From contig NZ_LNYO01000024.1 in the NCBI RefSeq assembly GCF_001467895.1, positions 483,102 to 547,101 on the forward strand: 64,000 nt of DNA, read 5' to 3'. Made by a program: the position numbers and the translations under genes. The notes beneath the pieces are model-generated. The model ran no database searches, had not been told where the DNA came from, and saw only the letters and a list, made by a program, of their open reading frames with translations. This stretch comes from Legionella nautarum (lineage in GTDB: Bacteria; Pseudomonadota; Gammaproteobacteria; Legionellales; Legionellaceae). Positions 1-10,587 of this stretch are shown one piece after another; within the stretch, counting starts at the first letter, position 1; each line of letters opens with the position of its first letter.

Positions 1-1
1 T

Positions 2-928
2 GGGATGTCACTTCTTTATGGAGCGACCGGCAAGCTTGAGCTTACTGAAATTGCTAATACGATTTCTAGTAATGGCATACAACAGCAGGGCGCCTTATTA
101 ACCTTTGCCTTAGTTTTTCTTATTGCCGGTATTGGATTTAAACTAGCATCAATCCCTTTTCACATGTGGGCTCCTGATGTTTATCAAGGTGCTCCAACGG
201 CAGTGACCTTATTCATTGGTACTGCGACTAAAATTGCGGCTCTAGGTATGGCAATGCGTATACTAATCTTAGGTTTTGGTCTACCTGGTTTGATAGAACA
301 ATGGCAACAACTTTTATTAGTAATGGCTTTACTATCAACAGGTTTAGGTAATCTATTTGCAGTGATACAAAATAATATAAAGCGTCTTCTTGCTTATTCA
401 GCTATTGCACATATAGGTTATTCTTTATTCGGACTTTTGTCTGCTACGCCTGAAGGATATGCTGCTGCTCTCTATTATGTATTAATTTACTCACTCATGA
501 GCGCCGCTGCTTTTGGTTTAGTCATATTGATGTCAAATAAAGGATTGGAAATCGAGAACGTTGACGATCTTAAAGGATTAAATAAAAGAAATCCGTGGCT
601 AGCGTTTATGATGTTGATTGTTATGTTTTCCATGGCGGGTGTGCCACCAACCGCCGGCTTCGTCGTTAAGCTATTAGTTTTAAAGGCGTTAGTTGATGTT
701 AATCTAACATGGGTCGCGGTTCTTGGTCTTTTCTTTGCGGTCGTTGGTGCTTATTATTATTTGCGCATTGTTAAAGTGATGTACTTTGATGAAGCAGCCG
801 ATAGTACGCCAGTTAGACTTTCAACTCCAATGAATATGGTCTATTCAATTAATTGTCTTGCTTTACTGTATTTTGGAATATTCCCTTCAGCTTTAATGAC
901 TGCTTGTACGAATGCTTTTTCAGGTTAA
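2..928 (+). CDS. nuoN: NADH-quinone oxidoreductase subunit N (3' part)
   Basis: C-terminal part of the NuoN membrane subunit of complex I, one of the antiporter-like subunits that couple NADH:quinone electron transfer to proton pumping in the inner membrane. The reading frame is open from base 2, so the gene enters from the left edge; the ATG at 5 is an internal Met of the stretch [10 protein letters not shown]. Visible are the conserved antiporter-family helices with [19 protein letters not shown], then [17 protein letters not shown], and several hydrophobic helices down to the TAA at 926. As the last gene of the nuo operon it is followed by a hairpin and a non-coding stretch before the initiator tRNA. 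Identification is firm; only the 5' end is missing. Confidence 0.95.
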   Translation, partial: GMSLLYGATGKLELTEIANTISSNGIQQQGALLTFALVFLIAGIGFKLASIPFHMWAPDVYQGAPTAVTLFIGTATKIAALGMAMRILILGFGLPGLIEQWQQLLLVMALLSTGLGNLFAVIQNNIKRLLAYSAIAHIGYSLFGLLSATPEGYAAALYYVLIYSLMSAAAFGLVILMSNKGLEIENVDDLKGLNKRNPWLAFMMLIVMFSMAGVPPTAGFVVKLLVLKALVDVNLTWVAVLGLFFAVVGAYYYLRIVKVMYFDEAADSTPVRLSTPMNMVYSINCLALLYFGIFPSALMTACTNAFSG

Positions 929-938
929 GAATAGGCGC

Positions 939-966
939 CGGGCCTCAATAACCTAGGTTGGGCCCG
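939..966 (+). terminator. Palindromic hairpin downstream of nuoN
   Basis: CGGGCC (939-944) pairs with GGCCCG (961-966), with an inner CAA/TTG extension. It lies 10 bases after the nuoN stop, so it could end the nuo transcript, but no T-run follows immediately. The core resembles the GGTTGGGCC palindromes at 21163 and 51748. The rest of this gap, 967-1188, shows no gene or clear signal. Confidence 0.4.
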
Positions 967-1188
967 ACGACATAATCTATAGAAACAGTCATCATTAAAA
1001 TTTTTTTGCTCCCATATAATCTTGTAATGCCAAGACCCGGCTTATCTCAACTGAATGTTTTCTAGAATTGTCAACCTACGTTGACTGGGATCTATCACTA
1101 TTTGGGTATTGTACTTCGTTGTGAAATGATTTTCTGTGTGTATAAAGATGGCCACAAAAAGGAATTCCACATTAACCAATAAAAAAAC

Positions 1189-1217
1189 TTGATAAGTTCA
1201 AGAAGGGTGAGTATACT
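1189..1217 (+). promoter_or_regulatory. Sigma-70-type promoter of the initiator tRNA
   Basis: TTGATA at 1189-1194 and TATACT at 1212-1217 are separated by exactly 17 bases, a near-consensus promoter. The -10 box ends 13 bases before the mature tRNA, leaving a short leader. It probably also feeds the downstream rimP-nusA-infB genes to the extent that transcription reads through the terminator at 1316. Confidence 0.8.
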
Positions 1218-1230
1218 TGCCCTCAGTTGA

Positions 1231-1307
<77 letters not shown>

Positions 1308-1315
1308 ATTTTATT

Positions 1316-1337
1316 AAACCCCATTATTGGGGTTTTT
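1316..1337 (+). terminator. Intrinsic terminator after tRNA-fMet
   Basis: AAACCCC (1316-1322), loop ATTATT, GGGGTTT (1329-1335) running into a T tract. It starts 9 bases after the tRNA 3' end. It could release the tRNA transcript and limit read-through into rimP. Confidence 0.8.
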
Positions 1338-1464
1338 TATTATGTTTTTTTCGGTAGTTTTGGGTACTACCAGATTCATCAAGATGACTCGTTAAAGATA
1401 ATCATTTCGAAAAAGGGTGCCTGAATCTAGTTTAGATTTAGAAATGCCGACTAATGAGTAGGTT

Positions 1465-1911
1465 ATGATACGAAACGAAATTGAAGCGATGTTAATGCCT
1501 CTTGTTGAAGATCTTGGATATGAATTGTGGGGATGCGAATATTTGTCACAAGGTAAACATTCTCTACTACGTATTTACATCGATAAAGAGGATGGCATTA
1601 ACATTGATGATTGTGAACGAGTAAGTAAACAAATAAGCGCATTCCTGGATGTTGAAGACCCTATTCCGGGTAACTATAGCTTGGAGATTTCTTCTCCCGG
1701 CATACCGCGTCCTCTATTTTATAAAGAACAATATAAGCGATATCTAGGACAGGATGTTCAAGTTAAACTGTTCAAACCGGTCAATGGTAGTCGTAAATTT
1801 ACGGGTACTATTTTAGATGTAAGTGAAGATGTATTGATACTACAAATGGGTGAAGAAAAGATAGAAATACCATTTACCCATGTAGTAAAAGCAAACTTGA
1901 TAGGTGAGTGA
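1465..1911 (+). CDS. rimP: Ribosome maturation factor RimP
   Basis: RimP assists late maturation of the 30S subunit in the cytoplasm. The 148-residue length is normal for the family (about 150). The signature [10 protein letters not shown] is at residues 75-84, followed by the Lsm-like C-terminal beta domain ending near [12 protein letters not shown]. The start ATG is preceded by a weak GAGTAGG ribosome binding site. It lies between the initiator tRNA and nusA as in E. coli, and its stop is 10 bases before the likely nusA start, so the two are co-transcribed. High confidence. Confidence 0.95.
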   Translation: MIRNEIEAMLMPLVEDLGYELWGCEYLSQGKHSLLRIYIDKEDGINIDDCERVSKQISAFLDVEDPIPGNYSLEISSPGIPRPLFYKEQYKRYLGQDVQVKLFKPVNGSRKFTGTILDVSEDVLILQMGEEKIEIPFTHVVKANLIGE

Positions 1912-1921
1912 GAGGCGAACA

Positions 1922-3400
1922 ATGAGCAAAGAATTGTTATTAGTTGCTGAGGCATTATCCAACGAGAAAGGTGTGAGCAAAGAAGTTGTTTTGCAAGCGA
2001 TTCAAGCAGCACTTGAATCTGCCACTCGTAAACTCACCGATAAAGATATTGGTGTGAGAGTGAAGCTTGATCCTCGAACTGGGGAATACGAAACCTTCCG
2101 ATACTGGGATGTTGTTGCAGATGAAGAGCTTAAATTCCCAGAGAGAGAGCTGACAGTTGAGCAAGCTAAAGAGCGTGTGCCCACAATTGAGCTTGGTGGG
2201 AAAATTGAAGAGCCTATGCCATCGATTGAATTTGGTCGAATTGCAGCTCAAACCGCACGACAAGTTATTATGCAGAAAGTGCGTGAAGCGGAAAGACAAC
2301 AAGTCGTCGATCAGTTTAAAAACAAACTTGGCCAGCTTATTTATGGTACTGTTAAAAAAGTAACTCGCGATAATATTATTATCGATTTAGGCGGCAAAGC
2401 AGAAGCATTTATGCCACGAGGAGAAATGCTTCCGAATGAAATGTTCCGACCAAACGATCGAGTACGTGCTTATTTATATGAAATTACTCCCCAATCACGG
2501 GGTCCACAACTTTTTGTCAGTCGAATTCGTAATGAAATGCTGATCGAATTGTTCCGAATAGAAGTGCCTGAAATTGGTGAAAACGTTATTGAAGTGAAGG
2601 CAGCTGCACGTGAACCTGGCAATCGTGCTAAAATTGCAGTTAAAACCAATGATGGCCGAATAGATCCTGTAGGTGCCTGTGTTGGTATGCGTGGCGCGCG
2701 AGTACAGGCTGTTTCAAGTGAGTTGGGCGGCGAGAGAGTTGATATTATTCTGTGGGATGATAATCCTGCGCAGCTCGTTATCAATGCCATGGCACCTGCT
2801 GAAATCTCATCTATCGTTGTGGATGAAGATAGCCATACAATGGATTTGGCAGTGCAAAAAGATCAATTGTCACAAGCAATTGGCCGAAACGGACAAAATG
2901 TAAGGTTAGCAAGTCAACTTACAGGCTGGACGCTGAATGTTATGACTATCGAGGAATTCAACAGTAAGAGCCAGGAAGAATCAAGCAAGATCATTAACTT
3001 GTTTACTACCACTCTTGAAATTGATGAAGAAATTGCCAGTCTCTTGGTTGCACATGGGTTTTCTTCATTAGAAGAAGTTGCCTATGTTCCTAAAGAAGAG
3101 TTAATGGCAATCGAAGAGTTTGATGAAGAAATCGTAGAGGAGTTAAGAAACAGAGCAAATGATACTTTATTAACTCAAGCGTTAACTTCTGGAGAGGGTC
3201 TAGCTGGTAGTCCTTCAGATTCACTTCTTACTATGGAAGGAATGACAGAAGAGTTGGCGACTAGTTTAGCCAGTAAAGGAATAACTACCATGGAAGCGTT
3301 AGCTGAACATTCAGTCGATGAATTACTTGATATTCCAGGAATGACAGAAAAAAGGGCTGGTGAATTAATTATGAAAGCTCGCGAACCTTGGTTTGAATAA
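1922..3400 (+). CDS. nusA: Transcription elongation/antitermination factor NusA
   Basis: NusA binds RNA polymerase and nascent RNA and modulates pausing, termination and antitermination. I chose ATG 1922 (492 aa) over an upstream ATG at 1904 because GAGAGG sits 7 bases before it and [12 protein letters not shown] is the usual N-terminus. In order: polymerase-binding N-terminal domain (about 1-125), S1 domain (about 130-200), two KH domains (about 230-345, with [12 protein letters not shown] and [13 protein letters not shown] loops), and two C-terminal acidic helix-hairpin-helix repeats (about 360-415 and 435-490, with [12 protein letters not shown] and [14 protein letters not shown]). The C-terminal repeats are the gammaproteobacterial form. 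It is followed by a 148-base gap to infB. Confidence 0.97.
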   Translation: MSKELLLVAEALSNEKGVSKEVVLQAIQAALESATRKLTDKDIGVRVKLDPRTGEYETFRYWDVVADEELKFPERELTVEQAKERVPTIELGGKIEEPMPSIEFGRIAAQTARQVIMQKVREAERQQVVDQFKNKLGQLIYGTVKKVTRDNIIIDLGGKAEAFMPRGEMLPNEMFRPNDRVRAYLYEITPQSRGPQLFVSRIRNEMLIELFRIEVPEIGENVIEVKAAAREPGNRAKIAVKTNDGRIDPVGACVGMRGARVQAVSSELGGERVDIILWDDNPAQLVINAMAPAEISSIVVDEDSHTMDLAVQKDQLSQAIGRNGQNVRLASQLTGWTLNVMTIEEFNSKSQEESSKIINLFTTTLEIDEEIASLLVAHGFSSLEEVAYVPKEELMAIEEFDEEIVEELRNRANDTLLTQALTSGEGLAGSPSDSLLTMEGMTEELATSLASKGITTMEALAEHSVDELLDIPGMTEKRAGELIMKAREPWFE

Positions 3401-3548
3401 AAAAAAACAATTATTGAATATTAGCATTTGCCTTAGCTGAAATAATTTGAGGTAATGCTGCCTTATTTTTCTTGCGCTGAGTTGGCGTATGAATCATTAG
3501 AATTAGAGCAATTTAACAGATAGAAATTGCTGAAGGGGGGTTAAATTT

Positions 3549-6140
3549 ATGGCGGATGTGACGGTTAAACAATTGGCGCAGGTCGTTGGTATCCCTGTTG
3601 AGCGCCTATTGACCCAGTTACAAGAAGCAGGGTTGTCATTTACTGATGATACTCAAACGGTCAATGAAGAGCAGAAGCGGATCTTGCTAACTCATTTAAA
3701 GAGCCATGCTAATCGTGAATCACGTACTACTCCAGAGCGCATTACTTTGAAGCGAAAAAGCTTGACACAGGTCAAAGTGGGGCATGATGGCTATAGCGGA
3801 AAAACGGTGAGTATCGAGGTTCGTAAAAAACATACTTACGTTAAGCGAAGTACACTCGTTGATCAGCAACATCCTGAACAAGAAGATGAACATGAAGAGG
3901 AACAAGTGCTTGCTGTCGAAGCACATGATGGAATAGAAACTGCCGCTCAAGAAACAGAAATTCCAGTTGAGTTAGCAGTTGAAGCGACTGAGGGTGGAAC
4001 AGTTGAACAGCCTGCAGAGCAGAGCGATGAAGAGACAACTGAGGCCAGTTCAAAAGAGCAACAAGAAAACCTTGCTGACCAATCTGAGGTTGAACTACCA
4101 ACTACTGATGAGCCCGCTACTACTAATCTTATTCCAGAAAAGGTAGAAAAAACTGCTAGGAAAAAGCATAGTGAAAAGAGTGATACTGATTCTGAAATGG
4201 AGTACAAAAAAGGTAAGAAAAAAAGCAAATATCAACAACTACCTGAGCGTGACGAAGATGAACGTGGTATGCAAGTTCGTCATAAGCGAGGCAAGGCGAA
4301 GAAACGTAAGCCGAATGAAAAATCAGATAAGTATCGTGAAGCAGAAGAAGCTTTAACGCACGGATTTGCTATGCCTACATCGCCGGTGGTTCGTGATGTA
4401 GCAATCCCAGAAACTATCACCGTTGCTGAATTAGCAAAACGTATGTCGGTTAAAGTAGCTGAGGTAATTAAAGTAATGATGGGGCTAGGCGCAATGGCTA
4501 CCATCAACCAAGTAATTGATCAAGATACTGCAGTTATTGTCGTTGAAGAAATGGGTCACAGACCACGACCAATAAAAGAAGATGCAATTGAAGAAGATTT
4601 AGGTGATGTGTTGTCTAAAGGTAGTGTCATGGAGTCTCGGGCTCCTGTAGTGACTATTATGGGACATGTCGACCATGGTAAAACCTCATTGCTTGACTAT
4701 ATCCGCAGAACTAAGGTAGCAGCAGGCGAAGCAGGTGGTATTACTCAACATATTGGTGCTTACCATGTGGTTACGCCAAAAGGAAAAATCACTTTTCTTG
4801 ATACTCCTGGTCATGCCGCGTTTACTGCAATGCGAGCCCGTGGTGCGCAAGCAACTGACATTGTTATTTTGATCGTAGCTGCTGATGATGGTGTTAAACC
4901 ACAGACAATAGAAGCAATTCAGCATGCGAAAGCGGCTAATGTTCCTATTATTGTTGCTGTTAATAAAATGGATAAGCCAGATGCTGATCCTGATAGGGTG
5001 ATGAATGAGTTGTCAGCGCATGATGTCATCCCTGAAGCTTGGGGTGGCGATACTATGTTCGCTAAAATTTCCGCAAAATCAGGCGAAGGTATTGATGAAT
5101 TATTAGATGCCGTATTATTGCAATCTGAAGTATTAGAATTAACTGCTAATACTGACGGAGCAGCAAAAGGTGTAGTTATCGAATCACGATTAGATAAAGG
5201 TCGAGGTCCAGTTGCAACTATTTTAGTTCAGAGTGGAACTCTGCATAAAGGCGATATTTTACTCGCTGGTTTGCAGTATGGACGCGTCCGTGCATTAGTA
5301 AGTGATAATGGTACTCAAGTTGATAGCGCCGGACCTTCTATCCCTGTTGAAGTTCTTGGTCTTTCAGCAATTCCGCATGCTGGTGATGAAGCAGTTGTTG
5401 TTCCTGATGAAAAAAGAGCTCGTGAAGTGGCCTTATTCCGTCAAGGAAGATACCGTGATGTTAAATTAGCTAGGCGACAAAAATCGACTATCGAAGGTAT
5501 TTTAGAAACAATGACGACAGCGGAAGCGAAAATACTTAATGTCGTATTGAAAGCTGATGTGCAAGGTTCTGTTGAAGCAATTGCAGATGCCTTAGTCAAA
5601 CTATCTACAGATGAAGTCAAGGTAGAAATTATTGCTAGTGGGGTTGGTGGGATCACTGAATCCGATGTTCATCTAGCGATCGCTTCCAATGCCTTACTCA
5701 TTGGTTTTAATGTTCGTGCAGATAGTGGTGCTAAACGTTTGGTAGAGCAGGAAGGTGTATCCTTACATTACTACAGTGTTATCTATGACATCGTGGATCA
5801 AGTAAAAGGTGCTCTAACTGGCATGCTTGCTCCTCAGTTTAAAGAAGAAATTATTGGTATTGCAGAAGTTCGTGATGTATTCCGCTCACCTAAATTGGGT
5901 GCAATTGCCGGATGTATGGTGATTGAAGGAGCCATTAAACGTAATAATCCAATCCGTGTACTCAGAAATAATGTAGTTATCTATGAAGGAACGCTTGAGT
6001 CATTACGACGATTTAAAGACGATGTGGTCGAAGTACGCCAAGGATTTGAATGCGGTATCGGCGTGAAGAACTATAATGATGTTAAGACCGGCGATTTAAT
6101 CGAAGTATTTGAGACTATAGAAATTAAGCGTGATTTATGA
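3549..6140 (+). CDS. infB: Translation initiation factor IF-2
   Basis: GTPase that brings fMet-tRNA to the 30S subunit and promotes subunit joining. The 863-residue protein has an IF2_N domain at 1-52, a long charged and low-complexity linker (about 100-285, acidic then lysine-rich), a second IF2_N-type domain (about 290-345), the G domain with G1 GHVDHGKT at 372-379, DTPGH and NKMDKPDAD, then domains II to IV. GAAGGGGGG precedes the ATG, a strong ribosome binding site. Its TGA overlaps the rbfA start (ATGA), so the two are translationally coupled. I saw no clear internal start giving a short isoform. Confidence 0.97.
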   Translation: MADVTVKQLAQVVGIPVERLLTQLQEAGLSFTDDTQTVNEEQKRILLTHLKSHANRESRTTPERITLKRKSLTQVKVGHDGYSGKTVSIEVRKKHTYVKRSTLVDQQHPEQEDEHEEEQVLAVEAHDGIETAAQETEIPVELAVEATEGGTVEQPAEQSDEETTEASSKEQQENLADQSEVELPTTDEPATTNLIPEKVEKTARKKHSEKSDTDSEMEYKKGKKKSKYQQLPERDEDERGMQVRHKRGKAKKRKPNEKSDKYREAEEALTHGFAMPTSPVVRDVAIPETITVAELAKRMSVKVAEVIKVMMGLGAMATINQVIDQDTAVIVVEEMGHRPRPIKEDAIEEDLGDVLSKGSVMESRAPVVTIMGHVDHGKTSLLDYIRRTKVAAGEAGGITQHIGAYHVVTPKGKITFLDTPGHAAFTAMRARGAQATDIVILIVAADDGVKPQTIEAIQHAKAANVPIIVAVNKMDKPDADPDRVMNELSAHDVIPEAWGGDTMFAKISAKSGEGIDELLDAVLLQSEVLELTANTDGAAKGVVIESRLDKGRGPVATILVQSGTLHKGDILLAGLQYGRVRALVSDNGTQVDSAGPSIPVEVLGLSAIPHAGDEAVVVPDEKRAREVALFRQGRYRDVKLARRQKSTIEGILETMTTAEAKILNVVLKADVQGSVEAIADALVKLSTDEVKVEIIASGVGGITESDVHLAIASNALLIGFNVRADSGAKRLVEQEGVSLHYYSVIYDIVDQVKGALTGMLAPQFKEEIIGIAEVRDVFRSPKLGAIAGCMVIEGAIKRNNPIRVLRNNVVIYEGTLESLRRFKDDVVEVRQGFECGIGVKNYNDVKTGDLIEVFETIEIKRDL

Positions 6141-6505
6141 GTAATGACTTCAAGCGTATCGATCGCGTTGCAGAAATGATGCAACGCAAGCTATCGCAAC
6201 TTATTCAGCAGGAAATCAAAGATCCGCGGTTGCCTCCTTTTGTGACGGTTTCAGCCGTAAAGGTAGCCGCGGATTTAGGGCATGCAAAGGTGTATTTTAC
6301 AGTTTTAAATGCCGATGTTGAAAAAACTACAGTAATCTTAAACTCTGCAGCAAGTTATTTACGCACCGCCTTAGCTCGAAGCGTAAAACTTCGAACGGTT
6401 CCACAACTGCATTTTATCTATGATGAATCCGTAGAGTACGGTCGACGTCTAAGCCGTTTGATTGATGATTTAAATCCACCTGACAATGAAGATGAAGAAA
6501 GTTGA
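6137..6505 (+). CDS. rbfA: Ribosome-binding factor A
   Basis: Small KH-fold protein that binds pre-30S particles and helps 16S rRNA 5'-end processing. The 122 residues show the usual opening [28 protein letters not shown], the KH core with [20 protein letters not shown], and the C-terminal [19 protein letters not shown]. Start and infB stop overlap as ATGA. The 3' end overlaps the start of truB by about 20 bases. Confidence 0.95.
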   Translation: MSNDFKRIDRVAEMMQRKLSQLIQQEIKDPRLPPFVTVSAVKVAADLGHAKVYFTVLNADVEKTTVILNSAASYLRTALARSVKLRTVPQLHFIYDESVEYGRRLSRLIDDLNPPDNEDEES

Positions 6506-7391
6506 GTGCGATCAAACCATCAATGGGATTTTATTAGTAAATAAACCTCAGGGATTGTCATCAAATGCTGTTTTACAACAGGTGAAGCGCTTATACCGAG
6601 CAAAAAAAGCAGGTCATACTGGGAGTCTTGATCCTTTAGCAACAGGTATGTTACCGATTTGTTTTGGGGAGGCAACCAAATTTTGCCAATACATGCTTGA
6701 TGCAGATAAATCGTATGAGGCAACGGGTTTATTCGGGATAAAAACGAATACTGGCGATGCAATGGGAGAAGTGCTTGAACAAACAGAGTCTTTCCAGTTA
6801 ACCGAAAGTGAAGTGCTTGCCATTCTCCAACAATTTACAGGCCCAATTAAACAAATTCCATCGATGTTTTCTGCCTTAAAACATAAGGGTACTCCCTTGT
6901 ATAAATATGCAAGAGAAGGCGTCTCAATTGAGCGCGAAGCACGGGCGGTTACAATTCATGAATTACAGTTAATTGCCTTTGATGGCCTAAGTTTCGGTAT
7001 AAAAGTGTCTTGCACGAAAGGAACCTATATTCGCAATTTGGTAGAGGATATAGGCGATGCTCTTGGTGTCGGTGCTCATGTCACCAAACTTCATCGAATA
7101 AATACAGCAGGATTTGTCGATGAGCCAATGTATACTTTAGATGATTTGCAGCAACAGGCAATGACTGAATTAAGAAGTTACTTATTGCCAATGGAGAGAG
7201 CGGTAAATTATTTACCTCTAATTCAATTAGATGCCGTTGAGTTATTGGCTTTACGTCAAGGAAAGGCGATAAAAGGAAAAGAAAACGGTCTTACGGGAGA
7301 GGTTCGCCTTTATTATCAGGATGAATTTATTGGCTTAGGTGAGTTACACGAAGAGGGTGATTTGAGTGTGAAGCGTCTGTTAGCATTTTAA
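6486..7391 (+). CDS. truB: tRNA pseudouridine(55) synthase TruB
   Basis: Makes pseudouridine 55 in the T-loop of tRNAs. The 301-residue protein starts the catalytic domain with [13 protein letters not shown], and the catalytic motif [12 protein letters not shown] holds the active Asp49. The C-terminal third carries the TruB_C/PUA-like region ([17 protein letters not shown]). Two in-frame ATGs, 6486 and 6492, are equally plausible. There is no strong ribosome binding site, which fits coupling to rbfA, which it overlaps. It ends 134 bases before rpsO, whose own promoter lies in the gap. Confidence 0.95.
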   Translation: MKMKKVECDQTINGILLVNKPQGLSSNAVLQQVKRLYRAKKAGHTGSLDPLATGMLPICFGEATKFCQYMLDADKSYEATGLFGIKTNTGDAMGEVLEQTESFQLTESEVLAILQQFTGPIKQIPSMFSALKHKGTPLYKYAREGVSIEREARAVTIHELQLIAFDGLSFGIKVSCTKGTYIRNLVEDIGDALGVGAHVTKLHRINTAGFVDEPMYTLDDLQQQAMTELRSYLLPMERAVNYLPLIQLDAVELLALRQGKAIKGKENGLTGEVRLYYQDEFIGLGELHEEGDLSVKRLLAF

Positions 7392-7454
7392 TGCAGTAAC
7401 AATCAGGCGCTGATCTTATTTAAATAAAATATTGCACAAATTATCATCTAATAC

Positions 7455-7483
7455 TTGTGTCTATTCTCATGCCTTGGTAGAAT
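7455..7483 (+). promoter_or_regulatory. Promoter of rpsO
   Basis: TTGTGT (7455-7460), a 17-base spacer, TAGAAT (7478-7483). It lies 43 bases before the rpsO ATG. In E. coli rpsO likewise has its own promoter inside the operon. The -35 match is partial. Confidence 0.6.
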
Positions 7484-7525
7484 GCTCCCCTTTGAAAGAA
7501 TACATAGCTATCTTCGGGAGTGAAT

Positions 7526-7801
7526 ATGTCGCTAACTAGCGTACAAAAAACAGAAATTGTTAATGAGTACAAACGAGCTGAGAATGACACTGGCTCGCCA
7601 GAAGTACAAGTTTCATTAATGACAGGTCGTATTAAGTATTTAACAGACCATTTTAAAAGTAATAAAAAAGATTTCCATTCGCGACGAGGCTTGCAAGAAC
7701 TTGTAAACAAGCGCCGCAAGTTGCTCAAGTATTTGAAAAAGAATGATCAAGAGCGTTATCAGACTCTGATCCAAAGTCTGGGCTTGCGTGATTCCTATTG
7801 A
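7526..7801 (+). CDS. rpsO: 30S ribosomal protein S15
   Basis: Primary 16S rRNA-binding protein of the 30S platform. ATG 7526 gives 91 residues beginning MSLTSVQK; an in-frame GTG six bases upstream is less likely because CGGGAG then has no room as a ribosome binding site. Family motifs are visible: [16 protein letters not shown], the [18 protein letters not shown] loop, and the C-terminal helix [14 protein letters not shown]. It is enclosed by its own promoter and a strong terminator, so it can be expressed as a single gene as well as within the operon. Confidence 0.97.
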   Translation: MSLTSVQKTEIVNEYKRAENDTGSPEVQVSLMTGRIKYLTDHFKSNKKDFHSRRGLQELVNKRRKLLKYLKKNDQERYQTLIQSLGLRDSY

Positions 7802-7854
7802 TACATGCAAAAAATGTTCAATAGAGCTAACAGGTTCAACAATCTAATTTCAAA

Positions 7855-7885
7855 GGAAAGGCGCAGTATTCTGCGCTTTTTTTTT
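7855..7885 (+). terminator. Strong intrinsic terminator after rpsO
   Basis: GCGCAG (7861-7866), loop TATT, CTGCGC (7871-7876), then nine T residues (7877-7885), with AAAG upstream pairing into the T tract. It separates rpsO from pnp. In E. coli the rpsO-pnp junction similarly has a terminator with partial read-through. Confidence 0.9.
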
Positions 7886-7947
7886 CTCGTTGTTAACATC
7901 CTAAAGACACATAGCCAATTGGCGCGAGGATGCAGAAGTTGTGAGTG

Positions 7948-8021
7948 TTAGAGTTTTTTTGATAATGGCGGAAGTTTTTTTATCGTTAAGATGAAATAGG
8001 AAATTATCAAAAAAACTTTAA
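7948..8021 (+). promoter_or_regulatory. Long stem-loop in the pnp leader
   Basis: GTTTTTTTGATAAT at 7953-7966 is perfectly complementary to 8003-8016, and pairing continues outward (7948-7952 with 8017-8021, one G-U), giving about 19 base pairs around a 36-base loop. It lies 69 bases before the pnp start codon. In E. coli, PNPase represses itself through RNase III cleavage of a long leader stem, and this stem is placed to do the same. That role is inferred. Confidence 0.6.
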
Positions 8022-8090
8022 GATTCGCTGCAGTTATGGAGCAGATTGTATTTGCGGTTTTAGGATTCCAATTTTAAAGAGGTGACACAC

Positions 8091-10262
8091 GTGGCTAAAA
8101 TCACTAAAGAAGTGCGATTCGGTGAGCATACGCTTGTGCTCGAGACAGGTGAAATTGCAAGACAAGCAGATGGTGCCGTTTTTGCCAGCATGGCGGGCAC
8201 ACAAGTTCTGGTTACTGTGGTAGCTAAGAAAGAGGGTGCGGAAAATAATAATTTTTTCCCCCTGACAGTAAATTATCAAGAAAAAGCTTATGCAGCGGGT
8301 AAAATTCCAGGCGGCTTCAATAAGCGAGAAGGTCGTCCAAGCGAACTTGAAACCTTGACTTCACGTTTAATGGATAGACCATTGAGACCTTTATTCCCAG
8401 AAGGTTTCCATAACGAAGTACAAGTTATTGCAACGGTGATGTCATTAAATCCTGAGGTTCCCTCTGACATTATTTCCATGATTGGTGCTTCAGCAGCGTT
8501 AGCGATCTCGGGTGTTCCTTTCCAAGGTCCCATTGGCGCAGTTCGTGTAGGTTATAAAGATGGTATTTATATCCTTAACCCTAGCTTTAAAGCAATAGCC
8601 GAGTCTGATCTCGATTTAGTTGTTGCTGGAACTGAAGACGCTATTCTAATGGTAGAATCAGAAGCACGGGAATTGAGTGAAGAAGTCATGCTTGGCGCTG
8701 TGTTATACGGCCATGAAATGATGAAAGGCGTGATTAAAGCAATAAAAGAATTAGCAGCAGAAGTAGGTAAATCAAGCTGGGATTGGACTGCCCCGCCAGT
8801 GGATACTGTACTTACCACACGCGTTGCTGAGTTAGGTACCGAACAAGTTACGGAAGCTTATCTAATTAAAGACAAAACGCAGCGTTACCAGCGGTTGAAT
8901 GAAATTAGACAGCAACTCGTTGATGCCTTAATGAGCGAACGTGAAGAGCTCAAAGAAGAACAAGTGAGTGAGGTTTTAGGTTCACTGGAAAAAGCAATTG
9001 TACGAAATCGTATTCTTGCTGGAGAACCACGTATCGATGGACGTGATCAAAAAACAGTGCGGCCAATCGCAATTCGTACAAAATTCCTAGAAAGAGCACA
9101 TGGTTCGGCTTTATTCACTCGTGGTGAAACTCAAGCAATCGTAGCGGCTACCCTGGGTAATGAACGTGACGCACAAACTTTAGACAGCCTAAGTGGCGAA
9201 TCGAAAGATAGATTTATGTTGCATTATAACTTCCCTCCATTCTCCGTGGGTGAAGTCGGTATGGTAGGAAGTCCGAAGCGACGCGAAATAGGACATGGAC
9301 GCTTAGCTAAACGTAGTTTAATGGCCGTTTTACCTACTGCAAGCGAATTTCCTTATGTTATCCGCGTGGTGTCAGAAATTACTGAATCGAATGGTTCAAG
9401 TTCTATGGCAACCGTTTGTGGAACAAGCTTAGCTTTAATGGACGCAGGCGTACCTCTAAAAGCACCTGTTGCTGGGGTTGCAATGGGTCTAATTAAAGAA
9501 AATGATCGCTTTGCAGTATTAACTGATATTCTTGGCGATGAAGATCATTTAGGTGATATGGACTTTAAGGTTGCAGGAACGGAAAAAGGAATCACAGCGC
9601 TGCAGATGGATATCAAAATAACCGGAATTACCAAAGAAATTATGGAGCAGGCTTTAGATCAGGCATTAGCCGGCCGAATTCATATTCTTGGCGTAATGAA
9701 TACTGCTCTCTCTGAACATCGTGAAGAGTTATCAAAACATGCCCCTAGAATTACAACTATGAAAGTTGCTGAAGATAAAATTCGCACAATCATTGGTAAA
9801 GGCGGTAGCACTATTAAAGGTTTAATCGAAAGCACGGGTGTTGCCATTGACATCGATGACAGTGGCGTAGTTCAACTGTTTTCACCGGACGCAGATGCTT
9901 TGGAAGAAGCTCAACGACAAATTAAAGCCCTAATTGCTGAAATTGAAGTGGGACAAACTTATAAAGGTAAAGTCAGTAAGATTGTTGATTTCGGTGCATT
10001 CATCAATTTATTACCTGGCAAAGATGGACTTCTGCATATTTCACAAATTTGTTCTGATCGCTCACAAAAAGTTGAGGCAGTTCTCTCTGAAGGACAAGAA
10101 ATTGAAGTTTATGTTGCAGGCGTGGATAAACAAGGCCGCGTGAAGCTTGAGTGGAAAGATAAGCCACAAACAGCAGAAGCAACAGCTGCCCCGCAAGCAC
10201 AAGAATCTGAAGAAGCAGATTTATCAGTAGAAGCGGATGTAGAAGATCAGTCAGAAGAGTAG
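8091..10262 (+). CDS. pnp: Polyribonucleotide nucleotidyltransferase (PNPase)
   Basis: Phosphorolytic 3'-5' exoribonuclease and degradosome component that trims mRNA and sRNA. GTG 8091 (723 aa) is preferred over GTG 8082 because AGAGGTGA lies just upstream and the product starts [19 protein letters not shown], the usual N-terminus. Domains in order: RNase PH 1 (about 1-230), helical linker, RNase PH 2 (about 310-545; [12 protein letters not shown]-type motif seen as [12 protein letters not shown], then [16 protein letters not shown]), KH (about 555-610, [12 protein letters not shown]), S1 (about 620-690, [20 protein letters not shown]) and an acidic tail. The leader carries a long stem that may mediate autoregulation. 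Confidence 0.97.
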   Translation: MAKITKEVRFGEHTLVLETGEIARQADGAVFASMAGTQVLVTVVAKKEGAENNNFFPLTVNYQEKAYAAGKIPGGFNKREGRPSELETLTSRLMDRPLRPLFPEGFHNEVQVIATVMSLNPEVPSDIISMIGASAALAISGVPFQGPIGAVRVGYKDGIYILNPSFKAIAESDLDLVVAGTEDAILMVESEARELSEEVMLGAVLYGHEMMKGVIKAIKELAAEVGKSSWDWTAPPVDTVLTTRVAELGTEQVTEAYLIKDKTQRYQRLNEIRQQLVDALMSEREELKEEQVSEVLGSLEKAIVRNRILAGEPRIDGRDQKTVRPIAIRTKFLERAHGSALFTRGETQAIVAATLGNERDAQTLDSLSGESKDRFMLHYNFPPFSVGEVGMVGSPKRREIGHGRLAKRSLMAVLPTASEFPYVIRVVSEITESNGSSSMATVCGTSLALMDAGVPLKAPVAGVAMGLIKENDRFAVLTDILGDEDHLGDMDFKVAGTEKGITALQMDIKITGITKEIMEQALDQALAGRIHILGVMNTALSEHREELSKHAPRITTMKVAEDKIRTIIGKGGSTIKGLIESTGVAIDIDDSGVVQLFSPDADALEEAQRQIKALIAEIEVGQTYKGKVSKIVDFGAFINLLPGKDGLLHISQICSDRSQKVEAVLSEGQEIEVYVAGVDKQGRVKLEWKDKPQTAEATAAPQAQESEEADLSVEADVEDQSEE

Positions 10263-10322
10263 ATTAGTTGCGAAGAGTTCAGAGTAAATGAACTCGCGGA
10301 GCCAAATTGTCACCCTTGCGGT

Positions 10323-10360
10323 TTTATTTTCATCCTTGCCTTCGCAGGGATGAAAATAAA
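10323..10360. repeat. Palindromic intergenic repeat after pnp
   Basis: TTTATTTTCATCC (10323-10335) and its exact complement (10348-10360) flank a loop with TGCCTTCGCA. The same TTCGCAGGG core recurs at 27455 and a related GCAGGGATGA at 10541. The whole gap from 10263 to 10587 (325 bases) holds no gene; it contains this hairpin and a second repeat-like stretch near 10511-10550 (CCTTCGCTACGCTCGGG), both typical of dispersed intergenic elements. The hairpin may help end the pnp transcript, though no T-run follows. Confidence 0.6.
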
Positions 10361-10587
10361 TAGTGATGACAACCATGCCAATACCGTGCTAATCGAATTC
10401 TGTTATACACTGTTCAAAGTGCCAAAGTCGTTATACTCTATAGATATTAGTGTGTATTAGCTTATCTCGCTCGTACGTTATCCTAACTCTCCTCCGTGGC
10501 TTGCTATGTTAGATCCTTCGCTACGCTCGGGATGACTTGCAGGGATGAGCTATTACATTAAGGTTAGATAAATGGCATAGGATGCCG

